Source: an uncultured Rhodospirillaceae bacterium
GTDB taxonomy: Bacteria; Pseudomonadota; Alphaproteobacteria; Rhodospirillales; Magnetospirillaceae
Reading direction: 5' to 3'
NCBI GenBank assembly: GCA_903901915.1
Contig: CAIUSV010000067.1
Coordinates: forward strand, 1-64,000
DNA length: 64,000 nucleotides
Shown: one piece after another, positions 18,624 through 30,035 of the stretch
Position numbering within the stretch: the stretch's first letter is position 1
How the letters are laid out: every line of letters begins with the position of its first letter
Program-made: the position numbers and the translations under genes
Notes under the pieces: model-generated
Told to the model about the DNA's origin: nothing
Seen by the model: only the letters and a program-made list of their open reading frames with translations
The model's database searches: none

Positions 18624-19838
18624 CTATCCCTTCAGTATCTTCTGAACCGAATTGAGCCGCAGACGAAAGGCGTCGGGCATCCCCGACCCCAGCAGCGGCC
18701 GCAGGTACATGCGGAAGGCATCGGTGACGTCGGTGCCGGAGTCGGAGATGAAGCGATCGTCCATCACCCGGGTCTTGCCCGCCACCGCCGCCAGCGGCAA
18801 CAGCTTGTAGTCCACCGAATAAAAGCCGGTGCGCTGGATGGTGACCGAACCGTCCACGTCGCCCCACATGGCGAACTGCACCGCCTTTTCGCCGACCTCG
18901 CGCGCCTCGCGCTGATCGACGTCCGAGACGCAGCCGATGAACGAGCGTTGCAGATAGCCGAAGGTATCGCCTCGCACCCGCTTGATCCCCAATTTTTCCT
19001 TGACCTGGGCACACAGGACGTCGGCCAGACCACTGGTCCCCGACAGTTGGATGTTGCCGTGGGCGTCCCTCTCCACCTCCTTGGCCAGCCCGGTGGCGAT
19101 GGGCACGCCGCTCTCGTCGTGCACCCCCTCCGACACCGCGACGACACAGCGGCCATAGCGGTCGAAAGTCGCCTTGACGTCGCCGAGGAAGCGGTCCACC
19201 GAGAAGGTGCGCTCGGGAATGTAGATCAGATGGGGGCCGTCGTCGGGAAACTTCTTGCCCAACGCCGAGGCGGCGGTGAGGAAGCCGGCGTGGCGCCCCA
19301 TCACCACCGCCAGATAGACCCCCTTCAAGGCCGCATTGTCCAGATTGACCCCCATGAACGCCTGAGCGACGAAGCGCGCCGCCGAGGGAAATCCCGGAGT
19401 GTGGTCGTTTTCCACCAGATCGTTGTCGATGGTCTTGGGAATGTGAATGCAGCGCAGCGGATAACCGGCGCGCTGCGCCTCCTCCGATACGATGCGCACG
19501 GTGTCCGAGGAATCGTTGCCGCCGATATAGAAGAAATAGGCGATGCCATGGGCCTGCAACACCTTGAAGACCTCGTGGCAGTATTTGAGGTCGGGCTTGT
19601 CCCGCGTCGACCCCAACGCCGAGGATGGCGTCTGCGCCACCATTTCCAGGTTGTGGCCGGTCTCCTGGGTCAGGTCGAGGAACTCCTCGTCGACGATGCC
19701 GCGCACCCCGTGATGGGCGCCGTACACCAGATCGACGTTCCGGAACTTGCGGGATTCCAGCACGGTGCCGACCATGGACTGATTGATGACGGCGGTGGGA
19801 CCGCCCCCCTGCGCCACCAGAACCTTGCCGTGCAGCAT
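18624..19838 (-). CDS. pfp: PPi-dependent 6-phosphofructokinase
   Basis: Reversibly phosphorylates fructose 6-phosphate with pyrophosphate, serving glycolysis or gluconeogenesis. Family motifs: GGGPTAVINQS at the N-terminus, YIGGNDSSDT, PKTIDNDL, and GRHAGFLTA. The two specificity residues point to PPi, not ATP: Asp in GGND (Gly in ATP enzymes, E. coli 104) and Lys in PKTIDND (Gly in ATP enzymes, E. coli 124). 404 residues from ATG 19838, which has GGGGAG 7 bases upstream; in-frame ATGs at 19844 and 19859 are alternatives. Monocistronic; divergent from the chemoreceptor gene. Confidence 0.9.
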   Translation of the reverse strand: MLHGKVLVAQGGGPTAVINQSMVGTVLESRKFRNVDLVYGAHHGVRGIVDEEFLDLTQETGHNLEMVAQTPSSALGSTRDKPDLKYCHEVFKVLQAHGIAYFFYIGGNDSSDTVRIVSEEAQRAGYPLRCIHIPKTIDNDLVENDHTPGFPSAARFVAQAFMGVNLDNAALKGVYLAVVMGRHAGFLTAASALGKKFPDDGPHLIYIPERTFSVDRFLGDVKATFDRYGRCVVAVSEGVHDESGVPIATGLAKEVERDAHGNIQLSGTSGLADVLCAQVKEKLGIKRVRGDTFGYLQRSFIGCVSDVDQREAREVGEKAVQFAMWGDVDGSVTIQRTGFYSVDYKLLPLAAVAGKTRVMDDRFISDSGTDVTDAFRMYLRPLLGSGMPDAFRLRLNSVQKILKG

Positions 19839-20042
19839 CGCCATGCTCCCCGTTGCCATGTCCGCTGCCAGAATACGCCGCTTTCGCCGGCACGGGCAGC
19901 CCCCATGTGGAAGCGAGCCGACACCCGCCTTTGGCCATAGCACCATCGTCCCGATCCTGGAATTGCGGTAATTTAAATTGAACCCTCCCCATGATCTCGG
20001 GTATGGACCCTAGGGGATAGACCGTATAGGGGGGGGCTTGGC

Positions 20043-22331
20043 ATGGCTGGGATTTTGTCTCGGTTCTCGTTGAAGATTCAGATCGGTTCGCTGGTGGCGC
20101 TGGCCGGACTGGTTCTGGCCGTCTGTACCGCGGTGCTGTGGATGGCGCGCGGCGCGTCCGAAACCGCCGATGCCCGTCTCACCCGTGAAAGCGCCATCGC
20201 CCAGCGGGCCGCCGCCCTGGATTCCGCCATGCTGACCGCCCGGCGCAATGAAAAGGACTTCCTGCTGCGCCGGGACGCCAAATACGTCGCCACCCACGCC
20301 AAAACCATCGCCGAAGCCAACGCCTCCCTTGACGCCATCACCGCCGCCCTGGACGAAGGCGACGCCCGCCGCGCCCAGGTCGAGATGGTGCGCCGGGGCG
20401 TCGCCACCTACACCCAGGCGTTCGCCGTCGTGTCCGAAGCCGAGATTCGGGTCGGGCTGTCCGAGAAAGACGGCCTGCTGGGCGCCCTGCGGGCCTCGGT
20501 CCACGAGGTCGAAGCCATCCTCGCCAGCCACGATGATTCCCGCCTTGCCGTGCTGATGCTGATGATGCGCCGCCACGAGAAGGACTTCCTCGCCCGCCGC
20601 GACTCTAAGTACATGGGCGAGTTAGCCAGGACCGGCGCCGCTTTCGCCCAGGCGATCCCGACGTCGGAGGTGCCGACGGCAGAGCGCCCGGCGGTGCTGG
20701 AGCGCATGGCCGCCTATCAGCGCGACTTCAAGGCCGCCGCCGAGGCCGTCCTGGCCGCCGCCACCGCCGCCAAGTCCATGAGCGACGCCTATGCCGCCAT
20801 CGACCCGGTGATCAACGCGCTGACCCGCGAGGCCAGCGACAACATGACCGCCACCAAGATCGCCGCGGACCGAACCAATCTGTCGGCCAGCCGGGCCATG
20901 ACCTGGGTCATGCTCGCCGGTTTCGCCGCCATGCTGGTGATCGGCAGCCTGATCGCGCGCTCCATCTACCGGCCGCTCGACGCCATGACCGAGGTGATGG
21001 CGGCGCTGGCCAAGGGCGAGCTTGGGGTGGCCGTCCCCGACCAGGGACGTGGCGACGAGGTCGGCGCCATGGCCCGTTCGGTACAACGCTTCAAGGAGGA
21101 ACTGATCGAGGTCGAGCGCCTGCGCGCCGCCCAGGAAGAACAGCGCCAGCAGGCCGAGCGCGACAAGATCGCCGCTCTCCAGGCCATGGCCGAGACGGTG
21201 GAGCGCGAAACCCGCAACGCCGTGGACAGCATCGCCGCCATGACCCGGCGCATGTCCGACAATGCCGACGGCATGGCCCAGTCGGCGGCCTCGGTGGGCC
21301 ACAACAGCCAAAGCGTTGCCGCCGCCGCCACCCAGGCCCTGGCCAACGCCCAGACCGTCGCCGCCGCCGCCGAGGAACTGACCGCTTCGATCCGCGAGAT
21401 CGCCGCCCAGGTCGGTACCGCCACGGCGGTAACCGGCACCGCCGTCGATTCCTCCACCCGGGCGCAACAGACCATCGCCCAGTTGTCCGAGGCGGTGAAC
21501 CGTATCGGCGAGGTCGCCAACCTGATCGCCGACATCGCGTCGCAGACCAACCTGCTGGCGCTGAACGCCACCATCGAGGCCGCGCGCGCCGGCGATGCCG
21601 GCAAAGGTTTCGCCGTGGTCGCGGGCGAGGTCAAGACCCTGGCCAACCAGACCGCCAGGGCCACCGAGGAGATCACCGCCCAGATCGCCGAGATCCGGGC
21701 CACCACCCTGGAAGCGGTGCGTTCGGTGGGCGACATCACCCGCGCCATCGGTGACGTCCAGGGGGTTTCCTCCGCCGTCGCCGCCGCCGTCGAGGAGCAG
21801 GGCGCCGCCACCCAGGAAATCGCCCGCAACGTCGCCCAGACCTCGGACGCCGCCCACGAGGTGGCCGATCGCATCGCCCGCGTGTCCGCCGAGGCGGCCG
21901 AGACCGGGGACCGCGCCGCCCAGGTGGGCAGCGTCTCGGGCGAGGTCGCCGGCGGCATCGACCATCTGCGCGAAGTCCTGGTCCGGGTGGTGCGCACCGC
22001 CACCAAGGAGGTCAACCGCCGCCGCAGCCCGCGCTTTCGCATCGATCGCGCCGGCACCGTGCTGGCCGGCGGACAACGCGTTCCGGTGACCGTCGGCAAC
22101 GTCTCGGAAACCGGCCTGATGGCATCCGGCTTGCCGGAGGGAATTGCCGCCGGAACGCGGGTGGAGGTGTCCATCGACGGCGAGCCCGATACCCTCGCCG
22201 CCACCATCCTGGTCGTCGAGCGTGGCCGGGCGCATGGCAAGTTCGAGATGGTGCCCGAGACTAGCGAACGCTGGCGCCGGCAATGCGCCCGCCTGACCGC
22301 CGGCCTGACTCCCATGGCCGAGGCGGCATGA
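20043..22331 (+). CDS. Methyl-accepting chemotaxis protein with C-terminal PilZ domain
   Basis: A 762-residue chemoreceptor. Transmembrane helices lie at about 13-35 and 287-307. The periplasmic part has two related motifs, [15 protein letters not shown] (68-81) and [15 protein letters not shown] (176-190), typical of the helical bimodular (HBM) sensor fold. HAMP at about 305-357. The cytoplasmic signalling hairpin has its tip around [20 protein letters not shown] (498-517). Residues about 656-755 form a PilZ domain with both c-di-GMP-binding signatures, RRSPR (660-664) and NVSETG (686-691). So c-di-GMP may tune receptor output, as for PilZ-containing receptors such as Azospirillum Tlp1. Monocistronic; no chemotaxis operon adjoins it. 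Confidence 0.95.
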   Translation: MAGILSRFSLKIQIGSLVALAGLVLAVCTAVLWMARGASETADARLTRESAIAQRAAALDSAMLTARRNEKDFLLRRDAKYVATHAKTIAEANASLDAITAALDEGDARRAQVEMVRRGVATYTQAFAVVSEAEIRVGLSEKDGLLGALRASVHEVEAILASHDDSRLAVLMLMMRRHEKDFLARRDSKYMGELARTGAAFAQAIPTSEVPTAERPAVLERMAAYQRDFKAAAEAVLAAATAAKSMSDAYAAIDPVINALTREASDNMTATKIAADRTNLSASRAMTWVMLAGFAAMLVIGSLIARSIYRPLDAMTEVMAALAKGELGVAVPDQGRGDEVGAMARSVQRFKEELIEVERLRAAQEEQRQQAERDKIAALQAMAETVERETRNAVDSIAAMTRRMSDNADGMAQSAASVGHNSQSVAAAATQALANAQTVAAAAEELTASIREIAAQVGTATAVTGTAVDSSTRAQQTIAQLSEAVNRIGEVANLIADIASQTNLLALNATIEAARAGDAGKGFAVVAGEVKTLANQTARATEEITAQIAEIRATTLEAVRSVGDITRAIGDVQGVSSAVAAAVEEQGAATQEIARNVAQTSDAAHEVADRIARVSAEAAETGDRAAQVGSVSGEVAGGIDHLREVLVRVVRTATKEVNRRRSPRFRIDRAGTVLAGGQRVPVTVGNVSETGLMASGLPEGIAAGTRVEVSIDGEPDTLAATILVVERGRAHGKFEMVPETSERWRRQCARLTAGLTPMAEAA

Positions 22332-22354
22332 TGACGCCCCCTTCCACAAAGACG

Positions 22355-22382
22355 TTGACTCTCGGGGCGGCGTCGGTATAGT
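22355..22382 (+). promoter_or_regulatory. Promoter of rplU-rpmA
   Basis: TTGACT (22355-22360), 16-base spacer, TATAGT (22377-22382), about 65 bases before rplU. Confidence 0.65.
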
Positions 22383-22393
22383 TCGGCCCTCTC

Positions 22394-22415
22394 GCGCGGG
22401 GCGTTCGTCTCGCGC
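22394..22415 (+). promoter_or_regulatory. rplU leader hairpin
   Basis: GCGCGGGGC (22394-22402) can pair along its length with GTCTCGCGC (22407-22415), including G-U pairs, with a GTTC loop. It starts a few bases after the expected transcription start. A ribosomal-protein leader with a control function is possible but unproven. Confidence 0.4.
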
Positions 22416-22447
22416 GTCATTGTTTCTTTTGCTCAGGTAGAATCGTC

Positions 22448-22750
22448 ATGTTCGCAGTCATCCAGACCGGCGGTAAGCAGTACAAGGTGGCATCGGGCGA
22501 CGTGATCCGCGTCGAGAAGCTGGCCGGGGAGGCCGGTTCCGAGGTCGTGCTCGATCAGGTCCTGATGGTCGGCGACAAGATCGGCCTGCCCGTGGTGGCC
22601 GGTGCCAGCGTCAAGGCCACCGTGGTCGCCCAGGCCCGCGGCCCGAAGATCATCATCTTCAAGAAGCGCCGCCGCCAGAATTCGCGCCGCAAGAACGGCC
22701 ACCGCCAGGACCTGACCATCCTGCGCATCACCGACATCACCGCCGGCTGA
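22448..22750 (+). CDS. rplU: Ribosomal protein L21
   Basis: A 50S subunit protein that binds 23S rRNA. 100 residues with the family N-terminus [24 protein letters not shown] and the basic signature [21 protein letters not shown] near the C-terminus. First gene of the usual rplU-rpmA pair, 34 bases before rpmA, with its own promoter and leader hairpin. Confidence 0.98.
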   Translation: MFAVIQTGGKQYKVASGDVIRVEKLAGEAGSEVVLDQVLMVGDKIGLPVVAGASVKATVVAQARGPKIIIFKKRRRQNSRRKNGHRQDLTILRITDITAG

Positions 22751-22784
22751 CCGCCCGCGCGCCGACAGGTTAGGAGACTGGACA

Positions 22785-23054
22785 ATGGCTCATAAAAAGG
22801 CAGGCGGTTCGTCCCGCAACGGCCGCGATTCCGCCGGGCAGCGCCTCGGCGTCAAGAAGTTCGGCGGCGAGATCGTCATCCCCGGCAACATCATCGTGCG
22901 TCAGCGCGGCACCAAATTCTATCCCGGCGCCAATGTCGGCATGGGCACGGACCATACCCTGTTCGCCACCGCGGCGGGCAAGGTCGCCTTCAAGCACAAG
23001 GCCGAGGGTCGCACCTTCGTGGTCGTCGAGCCGCTGCCGGAGGCCGCCGAATAG
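22785..23054 (+). CDS. rpmA: Ribosomal protein L27
   Basis: A 50S subunit protein whose N-terminal tail reaches the peptidyl transferase centre. 89 residues. The sequence starts [22 protein letters not shown], the standard form without the cleavable N-terminal extension found in Firmicutes, and has the [15 protein letters not shown] signature. Followed by a strong terminator. Confidence 0.98.
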   Translation: MAHKKAGGSSRNGRDSAGQRLGVKKFGGEIVIPGNIIVRQRGTKFYPGANVGMGTDHTLFATAAGKVAFKHKAEGRTFVVVEPLPEAAE

Positions 23055-23080
23055 GGCCGTTCCCGGACGCTTGCGTTGTA

Positions 23081-23116
23081 AAAAGGGGAACGGTCCGCCG
23101 TTCCCCTTTTGCTTTT
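23081..23116 (+). terminator. Terminator after rpmA
   Basis: AAAAGGGGAACGG (23081-23093), loop TCCG, CCGTTCCCCTTTT (23098-23110), then GCTTTT. A 13-bp stem with A/T tails on both sides. Confidence 0.85.
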
Positions 23117-23126
23117 GGATCGACTC

Positions 23127-23265
23127 CTAGAGTTTCCCGCATTTAAGCTGAAGCGGAAAATCGGGAAACTCTTGAGCCAGGGCGGCGTTTGAGCCATGAA
23201 AAAGCGCAGCTTTTTCGTACAACCAGAATCCTAGAGTGCTTCAGCTTCAAGCTGAAGCACTCTAG
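23127..23265 (+). repeat. 139-bp three-hairpin intergenic repeat, copy A
   Basis: Begins and ends in CTAG (CTAGAG...CTCTAG). Hairpin 1: 11-bp arms 23129-23139 and 23162-23172 (AGAGTTTCCCG). Hairpin 2: GAAAAAGC (23198-23205) with GCTTTTTC (23209-23216). Hairpin 3: a perfect 17-bp palindrome arm pair, 23231-23247 and 23249-23265, around one base. The reverse complement of 46677-46815 is the same length and differs at seven positions by my alignment. No coding potential. Probably a non-autonomous mobile or REP-like element. Confidence 0.85.
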
Positions 23266-25652
<2,387 letters not shown>

Positions 25653-25653
25653 G

Positions 25654-26364
25654 ATGCGCCACTTGGTCCTCGGCCTCCTGCTGCTAGCCCCCCTTCCCGC
25701 CGCCGCCGGCTGTCTGGTGGCGCTGGACGTCGGTCATCACGTCGATGCCCCCGGCGAGATCAGCGCCCGCGGCGTGCCGGAACTGGCCTTCAATCAGGCG
25801 CTGGCGGCACGGGTCCAAACCACCCTGAGCGATGCCGGTATCGCCGCCGTGACCATCAATGCCGACGGCAGTCTCCGCGATCTGGCCGAGCGTCCGCGCC
25901 GGGCCAAGGCAGCGGGCGCCAGCCTGCTGATTTCGCTGCACCATGACTCGGTCCAGGATGTCTACAAGTCGAGCTGGACCTGGGAGGGTGTCGAACGCGC
26001 CTACAGCGACACCTTTTCCGGCTATGGCCTGTTCATCTCCGGGCTCAATCCCGGTTTCGACGAAAGCCGCCGAGTCGCCACCGACATCGCCGACCAACTG
26101 CGCAAGTCGGGGCAAAAGCCCAGCCTGCATCACGCCGAGGACATCGCCGGCGAAGGCCGGACGCTGCTGGACGACCGCCGGGGCATCTACCGCTTCGACG
26201 AACTGGCGGTGTTGCGCCAAGCATCCATGCCGGCGCTGCTGGTGGAAGCCGGCATCATCGTCAATCGCGGCGACGAGCCGATCATCGGCTCGGATGCCTA
26301 CCGCGCCAAGATCGCCCAGGCGATCACCCAGGCAGCCCGCGCCCATTGCCGGCGGGTGGAGTGA
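25654..26364 (+). CDS. Exported N-acetylmuramoyl-L-alanine amidase
   Basis: Cleaves the bond between muramic acid and the stem peptide of peptidoglycan. 236 residues with a signal peptide (about 1-19). The amidase_3 zinc site is visible: His in LDVGHH, Glu in PELAFNQ, His in SLHHDS, and catalytic Glu in LLVEAGIIVN. There is no SPOR or other wall-binding domain, so it is a minimal catalytic enzyme. It starts 2 bases after proB and is followed by proA, so it is carried inside the proline operon with no obvious metabolic link. Confidence 0.9.
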   Translation: MRHLVLGLLLLAPLPAAAGCLVALDVGHHVDAPGEISARGVPELAFNQALAARVQTTLSDAGIAAVTINADGSLRDLAERPRRAKAAGASLLISLHHDSVQDVYKSSWTWEGVERAYSDTFSGYGLFISGLNPGFDESRRVATDIADQLRKSGQKPSLHHAEDIAGEGRTLLDDRRGIYRFDELAVLRQASMPALLVEAGIIVNRGDEPIIGSDAYRAKIAQAITQAARAHCRRVE

Positions 26365-26380
26365 CCGTTAACCTGAGGAC

Positions 26381-27652
26381 ATGACCGTGACCGCCGAGCT
26401 TCACACCCTGATGACCGACCTGGGGCGCCGCGCCCGCGCCGCCACCCGCATTCTGGCCCTGGCCCCGACCGAGGCCAAGGATCGGGCGCTGCGCGAGGCC
26501 GCCGCCGCCATCCGGTCCGACGCCGGCGCCATCGCCGGCGCCAATGCCCGCGACATGAAGGCGGGCGAGGCCAAGGGACTGTCGGCGGCCATGCTCGACC
26601 GCCTGCTGCTCACCCCCGCCCGCATCGAGGCCATGGCCAGGGGCCTGGAGGAGATCGCCGCCCTGGCCGATCCGGTCGGCCGGATACTGGCGCAATGGAC
26701 CCGGCCCAACGGCATGGCGATCAGCCGTGTGGTGGTGCCGCTGGGGGTCATCGGCATCATCTATGAAAGCCGCCCCAACGTCACCGCCGACGCCGCCGGC
26801 CTGTGCCTGAAATCGGGCAACGCCGCCATCTTGCGCGGCGGCTCGGAAAGTTTTCATTCGTCCCTCGCCATCATGGCCGCCCTGACCCGGGGGCTGGCCG
26901 CCGCCGGACTGCCCGCCGACGCGATACAGATGGTCCCCACCACCAGCCGCGAGGCGGTGGGGGCGATGCTGCGCCTGTCCGACTTCATCGACGTCATCGT
27001 CCCCAGGGGCGGCAAGTCGCTGGTGGAGCGGGTGGTGGCCGAAAGCCGCATCCCGTTGTTCCAGCACCTGGAAGGCATCTGTCATACCTATGTGGACGGC
27101 GCCGCCGACCTAGACATGGCGCGCCAAGTGGTGCTGAACGCCAAGATGCGCCGCACCGGAATCTGCGGCGCCACCGAAACCCTGCTGGTGGACGGCGCCT
27201 GCGCCGCCACCCACCTGAAGCCGCTGGTCGAGGATCTGCTCGACGCCGGCTGCGAGGTTCGCGGCGACGAAGCCACCCGGGCGGTGGATTCCCGGGTCAA
27301 GGCGGCCACCGAAGCCGACTGGAGTACCGAGTATCTGGATTCGATCATCGCGGTGAAGCTGGTGGACGGGGTGGCCGCCGCGGTGGAGCACGTCAACACC
27401 CACGGGTCCAATCATACCGAGGCCATCATCACCGAGGACGCCGTGGCCGCCGAGACCTTCCTCAACGGCTGCGACTCGGCCATCGTGCTGTGGAACGCCT
27501 CGACCCAGTTCGCCGACGGCGGCGAATTCGGCATGGGCGCCGAGATCGGTATCTCCACCGGCAAGCTGCACGCCCGCGGCCCGGTGGGGGTGGAACAGCT
27601 TTGCACCTTCAAATACGTGGTGCGCGGCAGCGGTCAGGTGCGGCCGGGGTGA
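26381..27652 (+). CDS. proA: Glutamate-5-semialdehyde dehydrogenase (gamma-glutamyl phosphate reductase)
   Basis: Second enzyme of proline synthesis: NADPH-dependent reduction of gamma-glutamyl phosphate. 423 residues of the aldehyde dehydrogenase superfamily: [43 protein letters not shown], and catalytic-cysteine motif [15 protein letters not shown] (Cys about 263). The end [17 protein letters not shown] is the family C-terminus. The stop overlaps the nadD start (GTGA). Confidence 0.97.
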   Translation: MTVTAELHTLMTDLGRRARAATRILALAPTEAKDRALREAAAAIRSDAGAIAGANARDMKAGEAKGLSAAMLDRLLLTPARIEAMARGLEEIAALADPVGRILAQWTRPNGMAISRVVVPLGVIGIIYESRPNVTADAAGLCLKSGNAAILRGGSESFHSSLAIMAALTRGLAAAGLPADAIQMVPTTSREAVGAMLRLSDFIDVIVPRGGKSLVERVVAESRIPLFQHLEGICHTYVDGAADLDMARQVVLNAKMRRTGICGATETLLVDGACAATHLKPLVEDLLDAGCEVRGDEATRAVDSRVKAATEADWSTEYLDSIIAVKLVDGVAAAVEHVNTHGSNHTEAIITEDAVAAETFLNGCDSAIVLWNASTQFADGGEFGMGAEIGISTGKLHARGPVGVEQLCTFKYVVRGSGQVRPG

Positions 27653-28251
27653 CGGTGTTCGCCCCAAACACCTGGGGAGACCGCCGGCGGGTACGGGTCG
27701 GCCTGCTGGGGGGATCGTTCAACCCCGCCCATGCCGGCCACCGCCACATCGCCGAACTGGCGCTAAAGCGGCTGGGACTGCATCAGGTCTGGCTGCTGGT
27801 CAGTCCGCAAAATCCGTTAAAGCCGACCGCCGGCATGGCGCCGCAGGCCCAACGCCTGGACGCGGCGCGACGGACGGTGGCGGATAATCCCCGCCTGATC
27901 GCCACCGCCATCGAGACCGCGCTGGGCACCCGCTACACCGCCGATACCGTGGCGGCGCTGCGGCGGCGCTTTCCCCTGGTCCGCTTCGTCTGGCTGATGG
28001 GGGCCGACAATCTGGCGCAGATGCACCGCTGGAACCGCTGGCAAAATATCTTCCGGGCGGTGCCGGTTGCGATTCTGGCGCGCGGCCCCTATTCTGCCAA
28101 TGCCTTGGCCGCCAGGGCGACCCGGCGGTTCGCTCGTTTCCGCGTCGGCGGCCGGGGCCTTAGCGGCAGACCGCCGCCGGCATGGATGTTCCTTCACACG
28201 AGGCGACATCCGGCCTCGGCCACCGCCATTCGCGCCCGCGCCACCCGTTGA
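27649..28251 (+). CDS. nadD: Nicotinate-nucleotide adenylyltransferase
   Basis: Makes deamido-NAD from nicotinate mononucleotide and ATP. 200 residues from GTG 27649, which overlaps the proA stop; a GTG two codons later is an alternative. The nucleotidyltransferase motif [19 protein letters not shown] has the HxGH pair, and [18 protein letters not shown] is the family's central motif. The C-terminus ([11 protein letters not shown]) is the usual ISSTxIR-like segment. The next gene, rsfS, is in the same frame, separated by this gene's TGA. Confidence 0.95.
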   Translation: MTVFAPNTWGDRRRVRVGLLGGSFNPAHAGHRHIAELALKRLGLHQVWLLVSPQNPLKPTAGMAPQAQRLDAARRTVADNPRLIATAIETALGTRYTADTVAALRRRFPLVRFVWLMGADNLAQMHRWNRWQNIFRAVPVAILARGPYSANALAARATRRFARFRVGGRGLSGRPPPAWMFLHTRRHPASATAIRARATR

Positions 28252-28281
28252 CCCGTTGATTTATCGCCACAGGAGCCCGTC

Positions 28282-28698
28282 ATAGCCCGCAAAGCCGTTC
28301 CCGCCGCCGCCCCGGCCGCCCCCACCCCCTCGCTGGTCGACCTGGTGGTCGCCACCCTGGAGGATCACAAGGCCGAGGAAATCTCCGTCATCGATCTGCG
28401 CGGCCGCACCGCCATCGCCGACCACATGGTCATCGCCACCGGCAAGTCGCAGCGCCAGGTCGGCGCCATGGCCGATTTCGTCGAAAGGGCGCTGAAGCAG
28501 GCCGGGCAGCCGGTCTCGACCGAGGGCGTGCCCCAGTGCGACTGGGTGCTGGTGGATGGCGGCGACATCATCGTCCACCTGTTCCGCCCCGAGGTACGCA
28601 CCTTCTACAATCTGGAAAAGATGTGGGGGACCCTGGAGGCCAAGACCGACGTTCCCACCGCCGCGGCGGTGCGCGCCAAGGCGATCCAGGGGACCTGA
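28282..28698 (+). CDS. rsfS: Ribosomal silencing factor RsfS, apparent AUA start
   Basis: RsfS binds L14 and blocks 50S-30S joining under starvation. Conserved sequence runs from SLVDLVVATLEDHKAEEISVIDLRGRT through MVIATGKSQRQVGAMADFV to WVLVDGGDIIVHLFRPEVRTFYNLEKMW. Between the nadD stop (28249-28251) and the GTG at 28345 there is no in-frame ATG, GTG or TTG, yet the family's first helix begins before 28345. AGGAG at 28271-28275 is placed 6 bases before ATA 28282, giving 138 residues. CTG 28333 is another option; GTG 28345 lacks a ribosome site and truncates the domain. TGATG overlap with rlmH. Confidence 0.85.
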   Translation: MARKAVPAAAPAAPTPSLVDLVVATLEDHKAEEISVIDLRGRTAIADHMVIATGKSQRQVGAMADFVERALKQAGQPVSTEGVPQCDWVLVDGGDIIVHLFRPEVRTFYNLEKMWGTLEAKTDVPTAAAVRAKAIQGT

Positions 28699-29156
28699 TG
28701 CGCCTGCTGGTCGCCGCCATCGGCAAGGCCAAGCCCGGACCGGAACTTGATCTTTACCGCCAGTACCTGCGCCGCTTGTCGCCGCCGCCCATCCTGCGGG
28801 AGATGGAAGAGAAGCGGCCCCTCGCCGCCACCCAGCTGAAGACGCGCGAGGCCGAACTGCTGCTGGCCGCCGTGCCGGAAGGCGCGGTGGTGGTGGCGCT
28901 GGACGAACGCGGCCGCGAGATGGACTCGCCAGCCTTCGCCGAGCGGATCCGGACGTGGCGCGACGGCGGTATCGGCGATCTTGCCTTTCTGATCGGCGGC
29001 GCCGACGGCCACGGCGACGCGGTGCGCGACCGTGCCGACCTCATCTTGTCACTGGGGCGGATGACGTGGCCGCACATGCTGGTGCGCGCCTTACTGGCAG
29101 AACAGTTGTGGCGGGCACAGGCCATCCTGTCCGGCCACCCCTATCATCGCGCCTGA
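28698..29156 (+). CDS. rlmH: 23S rRNA pseudouridine-1915 N3-methyltransferase
   Basis: A SPOUT methyltransferase that modifies pseudouridine 1915 in assembled 70S ribosomes. 152 residues. The knot motifs LDERGREMDSPAFAERI, FLIGGADGHGDAVRDRADLILSLG and MTWPHMLVRALLAEQLWRA, and the terminal GHPYHRA, are family hallmarks. ATG 28698 overlaps the rsfS stop, the normal rsfS-rlmH arrangement. Confidence 0.96.
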   Translation: MRLLVAAIGKAKPGPELDLYRQYLRRLSPPPILREMEEKRPLAATQLKTREAELLLAAVPEGAVVVALDERGREMDSPAFAERIRTWRDGGIGDLAFLIGGADGHGDAVRDRADLILSLGRMTWPHMLVRALLAEQLWRAQAILSGHPYHRA

Positions 29157-29238
29157 TCCCTCTCCAGCCCTCTTGAAATTCGTCGCCTCATGGCGCAAGG
29201 ATGATTGTCGGGGAGACTGGCGCGGCCGAGGAGGGGTG

Positions 29239-29748
29239 GTGACGGAAACGGATATTCCGCCGGAGGAGCGGGCGGGCTTCGAGGAATTCGTCGCCAGGGT
29301 CGACGGCACCAATATCAGCGCCCAGACTCCGCTCGCCACCGATTACCTGAACCACTACAACGAGATCGTCATGCTGCTCGACATGGTGCCGGACATGCCG
29401 GACATGATCGAGGAGTGCAAGCTGTGGCAGCCCAAAAGCTACAAGGAGCATTTCGCCGACTCCAGCTTCAAGGACAAGGCGTTGGCGATCGAAGCCTATG
29501 ATCGGGTGCCGACCAAGTTCCGCCGCCCGTTCGAGGAGACGCTGAGCCAGATGAACACACTGATCATCGGCGGTGTCGCCAGGCTGGAAGACGAAATCGT
29601 CGCCGCCGCCGACCCCGGCCTGATCACCGAGCACGCCAAGGCCATCAGCCGCGCCGCCCAGGCCCTGATGGACTGTGCCAACGCCATCATCCACGGCTCG
29701 GATCGCGCCATGGCCCAGGTGGAAATCGACGGCCTGCTGGGGGACTGA
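29239..29748 (+). CDS. Conserved-looking helical protein, unknown function
   Basis: I do not recognise the family. From GTG 29239, with GAGGAGG just upstream, it has 169 residues; GTG 29236 is equally possible. It is acidic and mostly helical, without signal peptide, membrane segment or cysteine motif (single Cys residues in EECKLW and MDCANA). A methionine/aspartate-rich stretch MLLDMVPDMPDMIEECK (about 49-65) and a helix ending HGSDRAMAQVEIDGLLGD stand out. Base use is like the core genes, so it is probably a real native gene. Confidence 0.55.
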   Translation: MTETDIPPEERAGFEEFVARVDGTNISAQTPLATDYLNHYNEIVMLLDMVPDMPDMIEECKLWQPKSYKEHFADSSFKDKALAIEAYDRVPTKFRRPFEETLSQMNTLIIGGVARLEDEIVAAADPGLITEHAKAISRAAQALMDCANAIIHGSDRAMAQVEIDGLLGD

Positions 29749-30035
29749 CCGACGAGCGAATGAAGTCTTTCACTCGCCGGGGGGCATGGCCAACGGCGCT
29801 CGGACGATCCGCGTCATGTGGGTGGCGACGGCGCGGATTTCCGCCCAGGTGCCGACCGGGTCCGGCTCCGCATGGTGACGGGCCGGGCGCAATCGTGGCA
29901 TTGATAGGCGCTTGTGGCACGACGCGGGCCGCTGTTAAACTCTTTTCGTTCTCCGTATGATCACCACATGATCCGGATCAGCATCGAATTCGCGCCACAT
30001 CCCAAGTGATGGGGCCCCTGTCGGGGCTACTGAAC
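29749..30035. other. 287-base spacer between convergent genes
   Basis: No gene supported. A near-perfect hairpin at 29755-29776 (GCGAATGAA against TTCACTCGC, one mismatch) may end the upstream gene, and GCCCC-TGTC-GGGGC at about 30014-30027 may end the methyltransferase gene on the other strand. Confidence 0.4.

Noticed and set aside
28249-28281. nadD-rsfS fusion protein
   Set aside because: They share a frame, but a clear TGA separates them and both have normal family ends; readthrough is mentioned only as a possibility.
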